Assembly (NCBI GenBank): GCA_002633005.1
Contig: NMRA01000013.1
Span: 1,612,185-1,676,184 of the forward strand
Source: Phoronis australis
Lineage: Eukaryota; Phoronida; Phoronidae
DNA length: 64,000 nt
Direction: 5' to 3'
The notes beneath the pieces are model-generated. The model saw nothing but the letters and a program-made list of their open reading frames with translations. It was not told where the DNA came from and made no database searches. How positions within the stretch are numbered: the stretch's first letter is position 1; each line of letters begins with the position of its first letter. Positions 21,861 to 34,964 of the stretch are shown here, one piece after another. The position numbers and the translations under genes were made by a program.

Positions 21861-24800
21861 TATAGTCAAAAGAAATTTGATGAGTTTATTCAGATGCCAT
21901 TGTTTTGCTGCAACTGCTCCTTTATCGTTGATTAATCTAAAAAATATGATGCCATGATCCGACTGAGGTAATTGTATACCTTAGTGAAATGCTGGTTTTT
22001 CAAAAATGCAATGTTCACATGCTATCCGTAATATTTCTTTAAACACGTCATTTATGCGCCATTTATAGTGGCTTGAGACGAATTGTAATGATTTCAAACC
22101 TGATCAATCTTTACTGGCTGTTTGCAGACCTTTTGATCTTCGTTTTTAGCAGTTTTGAACATTAATTTCTTTCGTGCATTGGTCGGTTAATACATACGTG
22201 CATACTTATTTTATCTTTTGCTGAGGGAATCAAGTCACGAATTTTTGATTTTCTTTACGCACAACAGGGATTGGCCATCAAAAATGAAGATTGAAGACAT
22301 TGTTTTTAAAGAGACTTTGATGGCTTATATCTCCTTTGTTTGAGAATAAATAAAGTCTTAGACATGGTTCTCTGTGTATTGACAATATAAATATATCTAT
22401 TCAATTACAAATTCTTATCTGCATTTTTTAGAAATGATGATGTTGATATCAAAACGTGACAACAAACAACGGTCAGTTGATTATTACTGAGATGTTTGCA
22501 TGATGTCTTAGTGCATGAATTTTTATTCTTACATAAATTGTCGCAAGCTCAAAAGATTTCTCAGTAATCTACAAAAATATTTACTTTTTAGGTAGAAAAT
22601 GAACGGTTGAAATATTGTTTGATGAAGCGTGAAAGGACTTCATGAAGATTGACAGTTACCTTAATGGCAGGTTGGCTTATAATCAAAAATTCAAATTATG
22701 CAGGATTTCTTTTAGAAAATACACTTGCTGAATTAATTTCTGCGGTTTTGTTGATATTTATCCAAAGTAGACAAAGTTTCGATAATATTATATATAACCT
22801 TGAATGCATTTTTTGTCCTTTTTCAGTGTGTATAAAATCAAACTCTTATTCTCTTAAGACATAAGCCTGGGTATCCTTTTTATTGCCGACCATTTCCCAT
22901 CCTCAGTTAAGATATTTTCTAAGGTCGTTTAACCGAATCATCTATTGTAAGCCTTGTTCTTCTATTTAAATCATTAGTATTGTTATTCAGGCATGGCCTT
23001 AATATCTGCTTGGATGTCCAGCGATGCGGTTCATGGTCGTTGATTGAGGCTTATAGTAGGTCGTCTTCATATTTGCTGCCTTGCAGAAAATCGCATGTAA
23101 CAATTGACCAGTTTTTGTGAGACGTTGCAATTTCGTGTCCTGTCAGGTTTTGTTCTTGACATGGTGACGTATAATTTTCACAAACATATTTTTTTCAGCT
23201 CAGTGTTACAGAATGAGGTCATCAGTTTTGATTACTTTGTTGCAAGTGTAGATATCAAATGTGATAACTGAACATTATTTTGCTGAAGGACCTCAGTTTT
23301 CAATAAACACTTCTGATTTGAAGTCGTGATATTGTGCAAAGACTTTATATGGAAGACAGTGTCTGAACTGAGTACAACAAATATTCAAATTAGAACATAA
23401 TATGGGACAGTAAAATAATTTATTTTGTTGAATTTCTCAACAACTATACACGTAGGTCATTTGGTTAACTAAACGCAAGCAATTTTTAAGTGCCATTAGC
23501 GTTTGAGCCAGACAGATGTGCTGCCTGCAAAGGCGTCATTTTTGCCAGCAGTTAATGTAAAAATTCTCCAATTTGCTCGTGTTGGAACTAGAAATGGGCG
23601 ACTTCACCATCCCAAATTCAAGAAGGCAAAATTACACTCTCTGTGGATTGAAAAACGTCCGAAATTTGAGAAATACAGCCTGACCTCTCTATACCAAGTG
23701 TTTGAGTTCTCTGAAATGAAGGGTCTGGCTTCAAGATACTAGTGAAGAGACAAGCATGTTTTGGGGTAACTCAAACTGCCAGCTCTAAGCACTAGTGGTA
23801 GCCTCACTAAATACAACCCTTCACATTACTGACGTTTCTGCTGCTGGCAAAAGTTCTAGCATTTGTGATAGAGTATTCACTTGTTTAGCATGATATCATT
23901 TGTATGTTTTGGATCTTGTCAAATAAAATTAAGACACCAAAATAAAAGTCAATAATAATAATTGGGCCAGATTTACAACCTCTGTAAATTACTAAGCACT
24001 TTGGAAATTATTACCTCCTGGCTAATGCTAATGCTTGAGAGCATACAATGGGTGCAACTGCTGTGTGAGTACACCAATTAATCCAAACAGGAAATATTCT
24101 AAAATTTCATGTGCTGTAGAATTGTCCCCATGGTTACCAGCGTCCACCATATTGTGCCCTAAACTGGGGAGATTTTACCATAATTTATGCACTTCAAGTG
24201 TAAAATGGATCCTTACGGTGGATGAAAAAAGTTTGACCTCGCATTCAGTGTGAGGTAGTGTTAGTTGAACAACCGAAAAAGGAAATTCACTTCATAATTA
24301 GAAACCTGGCCTTTTTCATGTAATCTTGTGTGCTATCAATAGATTTCTACAAGCATTCCTGTGTCATCATGAGGCCAAGTGACCAAGAAGTATGATTCAA
24401 GCTATTATGATGTTTAGCAGAGCAATTATCCATTAGCAATCTCTTCACAGGAATAAAACACTGGCTGAAGTAAACTGATATATGGTTATCTAAAACAGGC
24501 GATTTTGCAAACTGTTTGGCTTCTGAAATTGAATTCCTAGTAGAAAGGTAGTCATGATAATTTTTATGCTAAGACGTGATAAAAATTGGCTGATATTTAT
24601 TTATTTTGGTCTTCGTTCTCTCGTTCCTGAGTTTTTTAATGGTTTTGGTTACTCTTTGAATTGTTGTACATAATTGGCCTTCGAGTCATGATACCTGACA
24701 AAAGACCACATGGACAAGATTGACATCTGGATAAAGCATTGATTTAGAAACTGCTGTGTCTGGAGTTGAAACAAGTCTGGGGGGTTTTGTGATGACAAAA

Positions 24801-25874
24801 GACTGATCACACTTCAGTCTTGCGTATTTTCAACATGTGGTGCCGGAACTTGTCTGGCATCCCTTTTGACGTTCCTAAATGAGTATTGCTGGAATAATCA
24901 CTTTTCCAAGTTCTTAGAAACGCTCTTGACGGTTTCATTTCTGATTTCCGTTCATTCCCATTGTTTTCTTATGACAATGAAAGTAGTTCTCGAGTACGTT
25001 GTCTAGACAACACTGACTGTTGCACATGCATACATTTCCAATTCTTCTTGAGAATCAGTTTCGATTCAGTGTGTCAAAATTCGTTTTAAATTGTTACGTG
25101 TCAAAAATCGAGTCCGTGAGATTGTTAACAAACAAACAAAAGGCTATCCCAGTTTATAACCTCCTCCCAGTTTAAGGAAGTGCTTGAAACTTGTCATCCA
25201 ACCTGTTGTTGCAGCTATGTTTGCTTGCTGATTGATGAACATGTGAACAGTGCCTGAGATTTGGACTGACAATACCTGTGTAACTAATGCGTTAGTGTAT
25301 TTGATGGTTACCTAATCTTGTACTAGGTAACCAACAGACCGTCGCATGCCACACGTGTTATTGGAGTGGTGAACACAGTGAAAAATGAATCTTTAGTACC
25401 TGCATCTGAGTGTTCCTAGGTTGTCATTCTGACGTCTAGGCTCAGAGAAACTTCTGTTTTCGTCTTTGCGTGTCATACCAGCATACAACAACAATATATT
25501 TTCCCATGATGGCCTCGATTATGTTGTGTCATTGCATTATTTTTTGCAGGTGTTCTTTTTCAAATGATTTTTTAATTTTAATTACTGTCGCAAACATCAA
25601 TCATCTGGTTTATCATTAAATGAAAAGCGTATCTTGTGAACACATGACAATTAATGATATACCGTAAATCACTTCAAATCTTTGACATAAAAATTCTTTA
25701 ACTTGGAACACAATATGGTGAACATGTAGAATTTTATTTAGTTAAATTACAGAATGTTAACGTTTTACAAAATTTTTGTTACCTGTTACGGTAAAATCTC
25801 TCACACTGAGGACACGAGACAGGAAATTTTACGTTCTTATTTTTTATAAATGAATGCTTTAGCATATTCAAGGT

Positions 25875-26120
25875 CAGGAGCCTGTTCCAAGAAACTGACT
25901 TAAGTTAATTTTTGACTGTAAGTCTAAGATTTGTCTTAACTTCAAAACTTCCACCTCCAGTAAGTTAGTCAAAATTAAGACAAACCTTATGTCAAACACT
26001 TAAGTCAAGCTTAAGATCTCTTTCTTGAAATGTTTTAAGGCATATTTAACTTTTATTTTAAAATTGACTAAAATTTGAGTTTTGTCTTAGCTAAGTCAGT
26101 TTTGTCGGAGCGGGTCCCTG
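25875..26120. mobile_element. MITE with imperfect CAGGG..CCCTG inverted ends
   Basis: The left end (CAGGAGCCTGTTCCAAGAAA, then CTGACTTAAG) is matched inverted by the right end (CTAAGTCAGTTTTGTCGGAG, then CGGGTCCCTG). The interior is full of CTTAAG/TTAAGAC motifs. The 246-bp length and the ends suggest a hAT-like non-autonomous element. No clear target-site duplication. Confidence 0.6.
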
Positions 26121-28000
26121 TATTGCGGTATTGCTACCAGCAAATACTTTTAAAAAATTGTAGGTATTCACAACAGTGTTAAAAGCCTTGAAAAATTAAG
26201 TGAAACCATTCTCAGGAGTGACACTTGGGAAAATCGAATAAAAACATAGCGAGGTCAATGAGTGAAACCAAGAACATCCAACAACCACGACCCTGACGCC
26301 TGTTGCGCCAACCTACTGTAAATGATAAACTATTAAATGTGCATTGAGGAGTCAGCCAATAAAAGAGTCATCAAGTTACAAAACCCTCTAGAACGGTGAA
26401 ACGACCAATTGCGCACAGCTTGTGAGGAGATTTATTTACATACTGAATTTGAAAAGGTTCGTTCAAAGGATCACTGCTAACAATCATCTTAGCAATAAAT
26501 CTCAAGTATCTCGAGAGTAGTAAGTCGTAGCGAGAAATGGATATCACTTAATGCTCAGATAGCACTTGAAACGATCTGACCACATATCAAAAGGGATGTC
26601 AAAGATGCAACACAAAAAATTGAATGCACGACCCCCTCGACCCACAACCCCCTTGACCCAGCCTACACAAGCTTAACTTGATCTGAACGTAGAACAAGTG
26701 TTGACTTCAGTGCAAGACCAATGAGTTGGGCCGTGAGCTAGGCTGGCTTTTCCCTGTTTTTTGCAATTAAGAGAGTTGATTCAGCAAGTTTGAAAGCTAA
26801 AAACGGGAAAAAAAAACATGACCAAATCAAATTATAAGACCTACCAACGACAAATGTTGTTCCTGGCAGAGTGTAATCGTCTTGTCTTATTTAGTTCGTC
26901 AATGAATGGCAGATTCAACTTTTTTGTGGAGAATGCAAGGAACCGACAAAACTAATTTCACCATTAGATACAGTTTGAAAAAACAAAATGTTAACTAAAA
27001 AGTATTTCAATGTTATATGGAGTATATTGTAAATGAGAATACAACATAAAACAGATAATAAAAATATGAAATTGTGTACATTCACGTTAACGTACTCTCT
27101 CCCTAAGTTTAGTAGAACTGGGCCATTAAATGGTAGCCGCTCGTGGAACTATTTCCGTGACAACGATAGCGCGCTCACAATGCGCTATTCGAGACCATGT
27201 TCTCACGCCACTTTCTGTTTTTAATCACCACTCGCTTCTAGGTATGTCATGGGAAAGTCACTCAGCAACCTAATAACATTATGAAATATGTGAAAAGTAC
27301 ACAAATACCTCTGTTGCCACAGATTGTGGGTCAAGGGGGTCGTGTGTCGAGGAAATCGTGGGTCAAGGGGGTTGGGTGTCGAGGGGTGAGGGAGCTTTAA
27401 AACAATCCCGTGAAATGCTATCCACGAAAAATCAGAAAAATTCCTTCTGAGACAGGGCCTTATGGCTCCACAAAGCAAAACAATGAAAATGGCCACCACA
27501 ACGCCATCTTGCTTCCAATTTTAACCAAAAACAAACTGCTTGTAGCCATTCATGAGACATGTGCAAATTCCATGTTGATTGCCAGCTGCCCACAAGGAAA
27601 CAAACGAAAACATTTTTTGTCAAAGCAACCAGCTAAAAGAAATTTCATTTCATTCAGTAAAATTGGAATTTTGTGAATTATTTTTGTCCGAAACTGGTGA
27701 CATTTTGCCCTAACATGGTCAGTACAGTATTCATGTAGCTGTCAGCAAGCAACTGGTTATGTAATTTAGCATTGTAAATTCACCTATTATTGTGTACAGA
27801 ATTTAGACTTTTCCACAATTCAAGAAGTTCTCATTTCCTTAGGGCGCATTATCAAAAATCCGTTTACAGTTGAGACGATCTTAAGTGTTTTCCCAGTAAG
27901 TGAGGGCTACTTTTTGCATTACAGCTTTGTGGTGGTTGACTTTGAGCACAGTTTGAAATGACAAAATTTTCCTTATCGGTATTTTCCTAGCATAGATAAC
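26121..28000. other. Gene-free stretch with an inverted C/G-rich repeat pair
   Basis: GACCCCCTCGACCCACAACC at 26630-26649 is related in inverted form to a two-unit G-rich tandem at 27325-27395 (GTGGGTCAAGGGGGT, twice). No gene recognised. Confidence 0.5.
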
Positions 28001-28009
28001 CCTACCCGA

Positions 28010-28480
28010 TGAAATGCCTCTGGGTGTTTATTCGGAAAATCGGGCCCATGGGCGTTTATTTGGGGTTACAACTTCTGGTGTCAGGGTCTGGATAGTGGGG
28101 TGTTTATGAGGAAAATTTCCTCTTAAAAGCGCGCTCAGCATCAGGTTTTAGTCGCAAATTCAGTTTTGTGGAGCATTTATCATTATTTTATAAAAATGAA
28201 TAAAGTGTTCAGTGGTGAACTCTGCATTTATTAAGATAAAATTTAAAAAACAGTTTGAAGTAAAAACGTGGTGAAACCTCTTATTCTTAAAGGCCTTAAT
28301 GTATTCAGCCCGTGCTGGCGACTTTGCGTGGCCAAAAATATTATTTTCCGTTTACGCACTCCATTTCCGAATAAACGCCCGGGCCTTTATTTGGTGTTAC
28401 TAAAACTCCTGAAAATTTTCATTTTCCGAATACACACCCATGGGTTTATCTACAGAAAATCCCAGTACTGACTGTACTGC
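28010..28480. repeat. Palindromic dispersed repeat family E
   Basis: Contains cccatgggcgtttatttgg and, inverted, ccgaataaacgcccgggcc followed by tttatttgg. The right part (28345-28475) matches 52295-52420 closely. Related fragments lie at 44150-44280 and 45300-45350. Confidence 0.55.
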
Positions 28481-29259
28481 TGGGCACAAGTAAGTTGCTC
28501 TGGAATACAATTTTACGAAACAATGATATGTTAAAAGGACAGTTTACATAGGACCATGGACATTGCCGTTAGGACCTGAAACTTTTAAATGAAGGTAATT
28601 TTACCCCATAAATGAAAATCTTTCTATACCAAGATTGAAAGTCATTTCCATTTTTAGGTGAAATATTGAATCTCAATTAATGTACCTGAAACAGTCACAA
28701 CTATACAGGTTACATAAGGTTACCATGTAATGATGGGCCTACAGGTGGTAGCAGAGACATGCTATTATTTGTGGTAATTTTGGAGAGTGTGCTGGAGGAC
28801 TGGGAGTTAAACCCCAGTGCTGAAGCTGTAACTTCATTTGTATTTGAGGGCCAATTTTGATGCTTCTATTATGATTTTTTTACAAAGACATACACTCGAA
28901 GGAATTGTGAAAACAAATGGAAACAATATTTCAGTACCTTGTCTGGCAAGGTTGATTTGTAACAGGAGCCAATGAAATCCAGAGAGGTATTCTACGCTCT
29001 GAGTGTGATTCTGTCTCCATTTTCACATCAGAATACAAGTTGAATTGCTCAGGAAATAAAAGAAACTAGCGCGGCATTGGTTGTTGTAAAGTAGGGCAAT
29101 TCGCCACTTATTTCGCACAAAATTAATTTCCAAAATTGTCGCTTTTAGTTTTTTCAAAGGCTTATTACTTTGTTGCAGATATTGGAAAGTGACCACAAAT
29201 TGTTTTCTGAGATTATTTTATTTTTATTTTATGCAAGACTTTTCATTCAAAGAAGTCCT

Positions 29260-29770
29260 ATAATTTGATAGCCCATCATGCAGAAGTGGGTCAATCTAAA
29301 ACACGTTCCTAAAGCTTTTTAAAGAATAGTGTATAAAGCATAGAAGTTTCACATGAATCTGATCTGACTAATGATAATTCAGAAGTTATAACAACAAACT
29401 TAAGACATTTTTCTTGGATTCTACATTACCCTTAAACATGGAACACTAGTCGAGGGCATTATAGTGCTCAGAACAAGTGAACATTTGAGTTCTGCCAGGG
29501 ACATTTTGTTAATTTATCCGAATTCCACTTTTTTGTGTTAAGCACATGTAAATGTCTAATTGTGGTTAACTTTAAAAAGTCAAAAATGGCTGATCAGATT
29601 GATATGATACTACACACTGTGCTTTATGGGGTGTTATCCAAAAGCTGTTTTCCAAATGTTTCACTTTTGCATGAGAGTGGCGTCAAAAAACCCAAAAACT
29701 ACAAGAAATGGAAGTGAAATGATGCTTTGAGAAAACTGTAATTATAATATTTTTGAGATATCTTGAAATT
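29260..29770. repeat. Inverted pair of family B copies
   Basis: 29260-29440 reads as family B on the minus strand and 29590-29770 on the plus strand. They share gctgatcagatt/aatctgatctga and the tgtgctttat motif. Separation is about 150 bp. Confidence 0.45.
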
Positions 29771-31309
29771 CATTCTAGGTGAAATTTGGACAATTTAATG
29801 CCATTGTTTTGCCATGTATAGACCTTACTTTTTTCAATTTTACTAAGACACCATCGTGAGACCCAATTAATGAAAGGTTGGAATTAGTTGGCTACTTTTA
29901 GATAATATACAGTTTTTACATGTTGACTAAATGCACAGACCTGCCAATTAGGTCTGGCAGAACCTGAGGTGCTTTGTTTTTGTGCTCATCTCGTTAGTGG
30001 CATTTTGTTTTGTTTACGTAGTGCCATAGTAGCACTGGTTGATACAACAGCTTCTCATTGTCATATGTGTTATGGTGACCCCTCAAACAACATGTTTATT
30101 TTGCTGTGTGATGCCCATTGTCCCACTATGGCCATTCCTTTTTGTATAGACGAACATGAACACCTTTTGTTGCCGTTTTGCATGTTACAAAAATTGGACC
30201 AGGCTGTTGGTATCAGTACACCATCCTGATGAGGCGATGATGTGTTTTTCCATTTTCAAGCTTACAAATGGACACAATTGATGTATGACTGTACAAATAA
30301 TGGTACCACTTTCATGTTTTGACATCCTCCAACAATTACCAGTGTGGAAAGCAACTGCTGTACCTGGCTGGAATGTTACAGAAGTTATCGTAATATTAGC
30401 CAACCATTGTTTAAGTGATGGGGGTAATTACAAGAATTCTTTGTCTTTTTTTTCTACCACACTGAACGTTAAAAAACGTGACACCTTGTACTTTATCAAT
30501 AGATATCTATGAGCCCTGCCTGGACCAACCCAGCGCATTATCATGACTCGTGATCTAAGTTCCTTTTGTGTTAAGGAATTATCACAAATCAGTAATCAAT
30601 GACTGCAATAGCAGTACCTTGAATTGGGATGACATGTGTTTTACTGTCTGTGATGCTGGACAAAAGACTTCTGAGAATGCTTTAAAATATGCTGTTTGAA
30701 TACTGCTTTCCATCTGGAGTTGATACTAAATGTTTTTTCGTTGTAATAAGTGGAATTTTGTATGGCATTATTCTCAACAATAAAAAATTAAGCTTCAGGT
30801 AAAATCCAATTAATCAGTAGCGTGGTTTGTACACACAGCTATTATGTATACAGCTAGGAGGTGAGCATTTGAAGACATGAAAATGTCAATTTCAGCAGTA
30901 AATTTTGTGCGAAATAAGTGACTGAGTTGGCAATACATGAGGGACTGCTGTCGGGCGGAAATTTGCCATTGTCATTGTTTTACATGTTATGGTAAAGGCC
31001 AAATCCTTTGATCAGGATACAAGAAATTTCTTAATGCGAGTACATTACCCTTTTCAACACAGTAAGCCAATGACATGAGTTGTCTAAATGGTAAAGTATG
31101 AGCCCCTCCCCATCAGAAAAGTAACTTGGTGCTGAAAAGCATTATAGTCTCAAGTAAATAGGTTATGTGAAAAATTTAATATCATGAAAGTTTGAATTTA
31201 CTTTTCAAGCTTAAAAAGTTTTGTAAAAGACGATGTATTGTGTTTGGTTAGATAGTAAGCAAGTCATTCTACATAGAAGTCTTTAGCATTGTGTGACCTC
31301 ATATTAAAG

Positions 31310-32318
31310 CATAGGCGGATTTAGGGGGGGGGGGGGCNCGGGCCTCCACCTTGGCTGCCGCAAAAAAAAATAAAACAGTAAGAGTGTAGGGAAATGGTGA
31401 GTTTATTAATTAACCTTGGTAATTAAAATTATACGGATAAAAAAGATTTAAATGTGTGCAGTTTTAGTGTTGGGGGAGGGGGCTCAAATCCAATTTCAAG
31501 AGTCAAATTCGGAACACGGCGTATTCGTAACGGAACTATGGCTAAGTATAGACTCTCCCGCGATATCCCAGGCGACCGGCAGTGGCGCTGCGCACTACGA
31601 CTCCGTTTCCGTCGTCTGCTCCACTGTGCAATGAAGAAAATTTACTTCAATTTTTAAAGAAAATGGAATCTGAGTGACGATGAAAAAACAGAAGCTGCTG
31701 GTAAGATGTGAATTTTAATCGAATCCTTAGTGAATCACTCAGAAACTCGCAATACTCTCTTTGTCAAACCTTATCTTAAGACGATTTCCAAAGCAATCCC
31801 GTCATTATTGCCAACACGAAAAATGGATTTGGTCTTTTGGGCATTTGAAGACTATTTCAAATACGACAAATTTGTTAAGAATTGATGGCACAAAATATAA
31901 AACGTGTAATAAACATTACAAAAAGAAGAAGGTTTCGCGCGCAAACGCTGTGGACCATAAACAAGTATGTCTTTTAGTATGTGGTTACTAGTTAAGACGT
32001 GGTGGTGTAGTGGTAATGCATGCGCGCTCTATCCGCGAGGTCGTGAGTTCGAGTCTTTGTAACTTGCAGTTTTTCCTGTTAGACACGTTCTCCGATTTTT
32101 TTTGCCTGTTTTTCTTGGATAATACTTCAGGAATCAAGGAAAATGCTTGATTTTTGGAGGTAAAAACAGAAAAATTTCCTGGCGGGAGGGGGGTTTGCCT
32201 CCCTCCCGACCTTCCCCCATTCGGTGCTATGCGCATCTACAATCGTTCAGTTTGCACAAATGCTTACAGCCGGACAAAATGTTGGGCCCCCCCTTGTGAT
32301 ATCCTAGATCCGCCACTG
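31310..32318. mobile_element. hAT-like non-autonomous element with a tRNA-like module
   Basis: The ends are CATAGGCGGATTTAGGGG and, inverted, CCTAGATCCGCCACTG, flanked by a direct TAAAG at 31305-31309 and 32319-32323. Runs of G (from 31324, with an N at 31338) and C (32286) lie just inside. CAGTGGCGGATC..-type ends are common among animal hAT derivatives, so the class is likely but not proven. Short frames inside (31452-31991) do not form a transposase. Confidence 0.65.
31996..32060 (+). repeat. tRNA-like sequence (A and B boxes) inside the hAT-like element
   Basis: TAGTGGTAATGCATGC (A box) and GAGTTCGAGTC (B box) are spaced as in a tRNA. A CGCG-ctctatc-CGCG anticodon-like arm lies between them. 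The acceptor stem is not paired, so this is a tRNA-derived module, not a tRNA gene. Confidence 0.55.
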
Positions 32319-33591
32319 TAAAGAGTCTTTCAATTGACGAAATTCTGATCCTAGGCTGCATGACGAGTCAAGTTCAGAGGGATGAAACACAATTTCTTTC
32401 ATTCACGGACATTTTTGACGTCATGGATTCAAATAATTTTAATGCACCCACATATTTATGAGGACCCATTATGCCGTCATCTCCGTCCGTCCGTCCGGCG
32501 TCTGCTGCTCTATCTTAAAAACGCCTTGACATATGTTCATGAAATTTTGCACATGTGTTCCTTCTGTAGATGGAACGGCATGAGCAAACTTTTGAATGGA
32601 TCCTACAACTGGTGTGCCCCCTAGTGGCAATTTTAATTTTTTACGTTTACCTTTGTATCTTCAAAAATTCTGAATGGATTTTTGTAAAATTTGGTATATA
32701 GGCACCTATTAGTGAGTTGGCGCAGTCTTGCCGTTTTCGGATGGATTCAATGTACACTGCACTGTAGTTTGGGCCACCTAGTGGCCATTTTTACTGTTTT
32801 CGAGTCTGTTTTTTTGTATCCACCCCTCTATCAACCAAACCGCTCAAAGGATGATTGTGAAAATTGGCACGTATGTTTTTACTATGAAGTGGACGGCTGA
32901 CGATGAGTTTTTGATGATTTCGACTACTCAGTGGCACCTCCTTGTGGCATTTTGGGGGGGAGGGGCTATTGCTGTTTCTCCTAAACCGTTCGAAGGATCT
33001 TTACTAAATTTAGTAAGTGTATTTACATGATGTTGACAACAGACGATGACGACTTTCAGATGGATCTGACGACTGGTGTGCCACCTAGTGGCAATTTATT
33101 TTTTTTACGTTTACCCCTGTATGTTCAAAGGTCCTCAATTTATTTTCAGAAAATTTGGCATACAGGCATCTTTTAATGAGGTGACGCTATCTCTTCGTTT
33201 TCAGTTGGATTCAACCTAGTTTGCGCCACCTATTGGCCATTTTTTACTGTTTTCGAGTCTTTTTTTGGCTTCCACTCATCTATCAAGCCAACCGCTTTCA
33301 GGATAATTGTGAAAATTGGCATGTATGTTTTTACTTGGAAGTGGACAGTTGACGATGATTTTCCGACGAGTTCGACTACTGTGGCGCCTCCTAGTGGCAG
33401 TTTTTTTTGAGCTCATGGCTGTATCTCCTTGTAGGATCTTTACTTAATTTAGCAAGCGTATTTATATGATGTTGACAACGGACGGCGACGACTTTCGGAC
33501 GGATCTGACTTCTGGTGTGCCCCTTAGTGGCAATTTTAGTTTTTTTACGTTTACCAGTCTGTACCTTCAAAGGTCCTCAATAGATTTTCAT

Positions 33592-34099
33592 CAGGGCTTG
33601 GAATTTTCCGCGGAAACGCGGATTTCCGCTTTTTTCAAATGTGCTTTCCGCTTTTTTTATAATATTTCCGCGTAAAAAAATCAGATTTGATATAAAATTT
33701 CCGCGGCAAATTCCTTTCTTACCGCGGCGTTGCAGACGACGTTTACCTCGAAAAGCGGAAGTTGCTCTTTATGTTTTGGAGGAACGTAAATTGTCAACAT
33801 TGCTGGGGCATCTGGGACAGCATGGTGGGAGATTTTCAATGGCGTCTCGTGTTATTGTTAAGCGCGGCGACAAATACTACCGCTCTGCAGCCAAAAATGT
33901 GTGGGTTGGGAGTGGACGGGCGAGCTGAAAGGACGCAAGACGCATGCTACTGGTGGTGGTAACGTTTTTTTTTAGTCCTCCCGATTTTTGTCGGGGAAAG
34001 GTTCACACTGACCATTTCAAGGCTGGTTATCGGGCAAGATTTGGGCCGTGAAAGTTTCAAAGTTTCCGCGTTTTTTGTCATTGGTCATTCCAAGCCCTG
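33592..34099. mobile_element. TIR element, 508 bp, with 6-bp target-site duplication
   Basis: Perfect 13-bp ends (CAGGGCTTGGAAT .. ATTCCAAGCCCTG) are flanked by TTTCAT on both sides (33586-33591 and 34100-34105). Removing the element plus one TTTCAT restores the HINE-like consensus gattttcataaaatttt. The left third is rich in TTTCCGC/GCGGAA motifs. A 95-codon open frame (33641-33928) has no transposase features. CAGGG ends suggest hAT-like; a 6-bp duplication is unusual for that group. Confidence 0.8.
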
Positions 34100-34543
34100 T
34101 TTCATAAAATTTTGAATATAAGCATCTATTGGTGAGATGACGCTATCATCCTGTTTTTTGATGGAATCTAGGTATTTTGCACCACCTTGTGGCCATTTTT
34201 GGTGTTTTGAAATCTTGTTTTTGGCGTCCACCCCTCAATCAATCAAATCATTCAAGGGATGGTTTTGAAAATTGGTGTATGTTTTCAGTGAAGAGGACCT
34301 TTGATGATGGTGACTGACTACTGTGGGGCCTCCTAATGGTAGTTTTGTTTTGTTTTTCGCCCATTGCTGTATATCCAAAACTCACTGCAGGATCTTTATC
34401 AAATTTAGTACGTGAATTTTAATGAAGATAACAGACGATGACTTTGAGGCGGATAGAACGGACACTATGCCCACAAGTGGCAATTTCATTTTGTTCCGTT
34501 TTCCTTTATTTCTCTGAAGTTCCTTGACACATAACTCTTAATC

Positions 34544-34793
34544 GTCGTGAGAGACCGTCCGGAGTTGGTATATGCTGCAACTCAGGATGGTCTGGGATCT
34601 ACAGAAAACCACAGTTCATCTGTGAGTCTACACCAGTGTGATAAACGAGAGTAGTTCTACTTGCTGCGTCAGCTGCTGGTATGCTTATCTCTTTTATGAC
34701 ACACAGTGTGTGATTGGGCAAAGCGTTTTCAAAATATTGTGGATAAATCAGTGGACTGTGAGACCCCTGAGGTCCCTGTCAAATCCTCACGAC
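34544..34793. mobile_element. Small inverted-repeat insertion in HINE-like copy B
   Basis: The ends are GTCGTGAG and CTCACGAC (8 bp). It interrupts the HINE-like consensus between cttgacaca.. and tttttatgaaat. Near its left end, 34553-34594 folds into a hairpin (agaccgtccggagttgg with caactcaggatggtct). Confidence 0.5.
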
Positions 34794-34964
34794 AATTTTA
34801 CGTTATGAGATTTTTATGAAATATGGAATGTTCCCGTATTTGGATGGATTGCACATTTTTGCACCATCTAGTGGCCATTTCCATGATACAAATAAATAAC
34901 TCTAAAAGCACACCATTTGCGATGCACTTGTGGGTGCATTTCAATGCTCCACGTTGCTTTTGTT

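Larger units (their letters stand above)
18961..25874. other. Gene-free AT-rich stretch
   Basis: Contains family B copies (about 19650-19745 and 21590-21860) and a 27-bp minisatellite at 20001-20108. The open frames here are short and carry no recognisable domain; the longest plausible one is 79 codons at 23503-23742 (plus). Confidence 0.5.
32440..34964 (+). mobile_element. HINE-like element copy B, carrying two later insertions
   Basis: It starts ATGCACCCACATA and its inverted partner TGTGGGTGCAT lies near the end, an exact match sharing the same C-to-A change. It ends acgttgcttttgtt. CCTAGTGGC modules are at about 32620, 32775 and 33085, with decayed ones between. It is interrupted by elements at 33592-34099 and 34544-34793. 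Exact CTCF-consensus 14-mers lie at 32614-32627 and 33078-33091. Confidence 0.75.

Noticed and set aside
31452-31991. Short frames that might be a BED-finger or transposase remnant
   Set aside because: Only a vague CxxxH/K-rich stretch; no continuous transposase domain. Treated as interior of a non-autonomous element.
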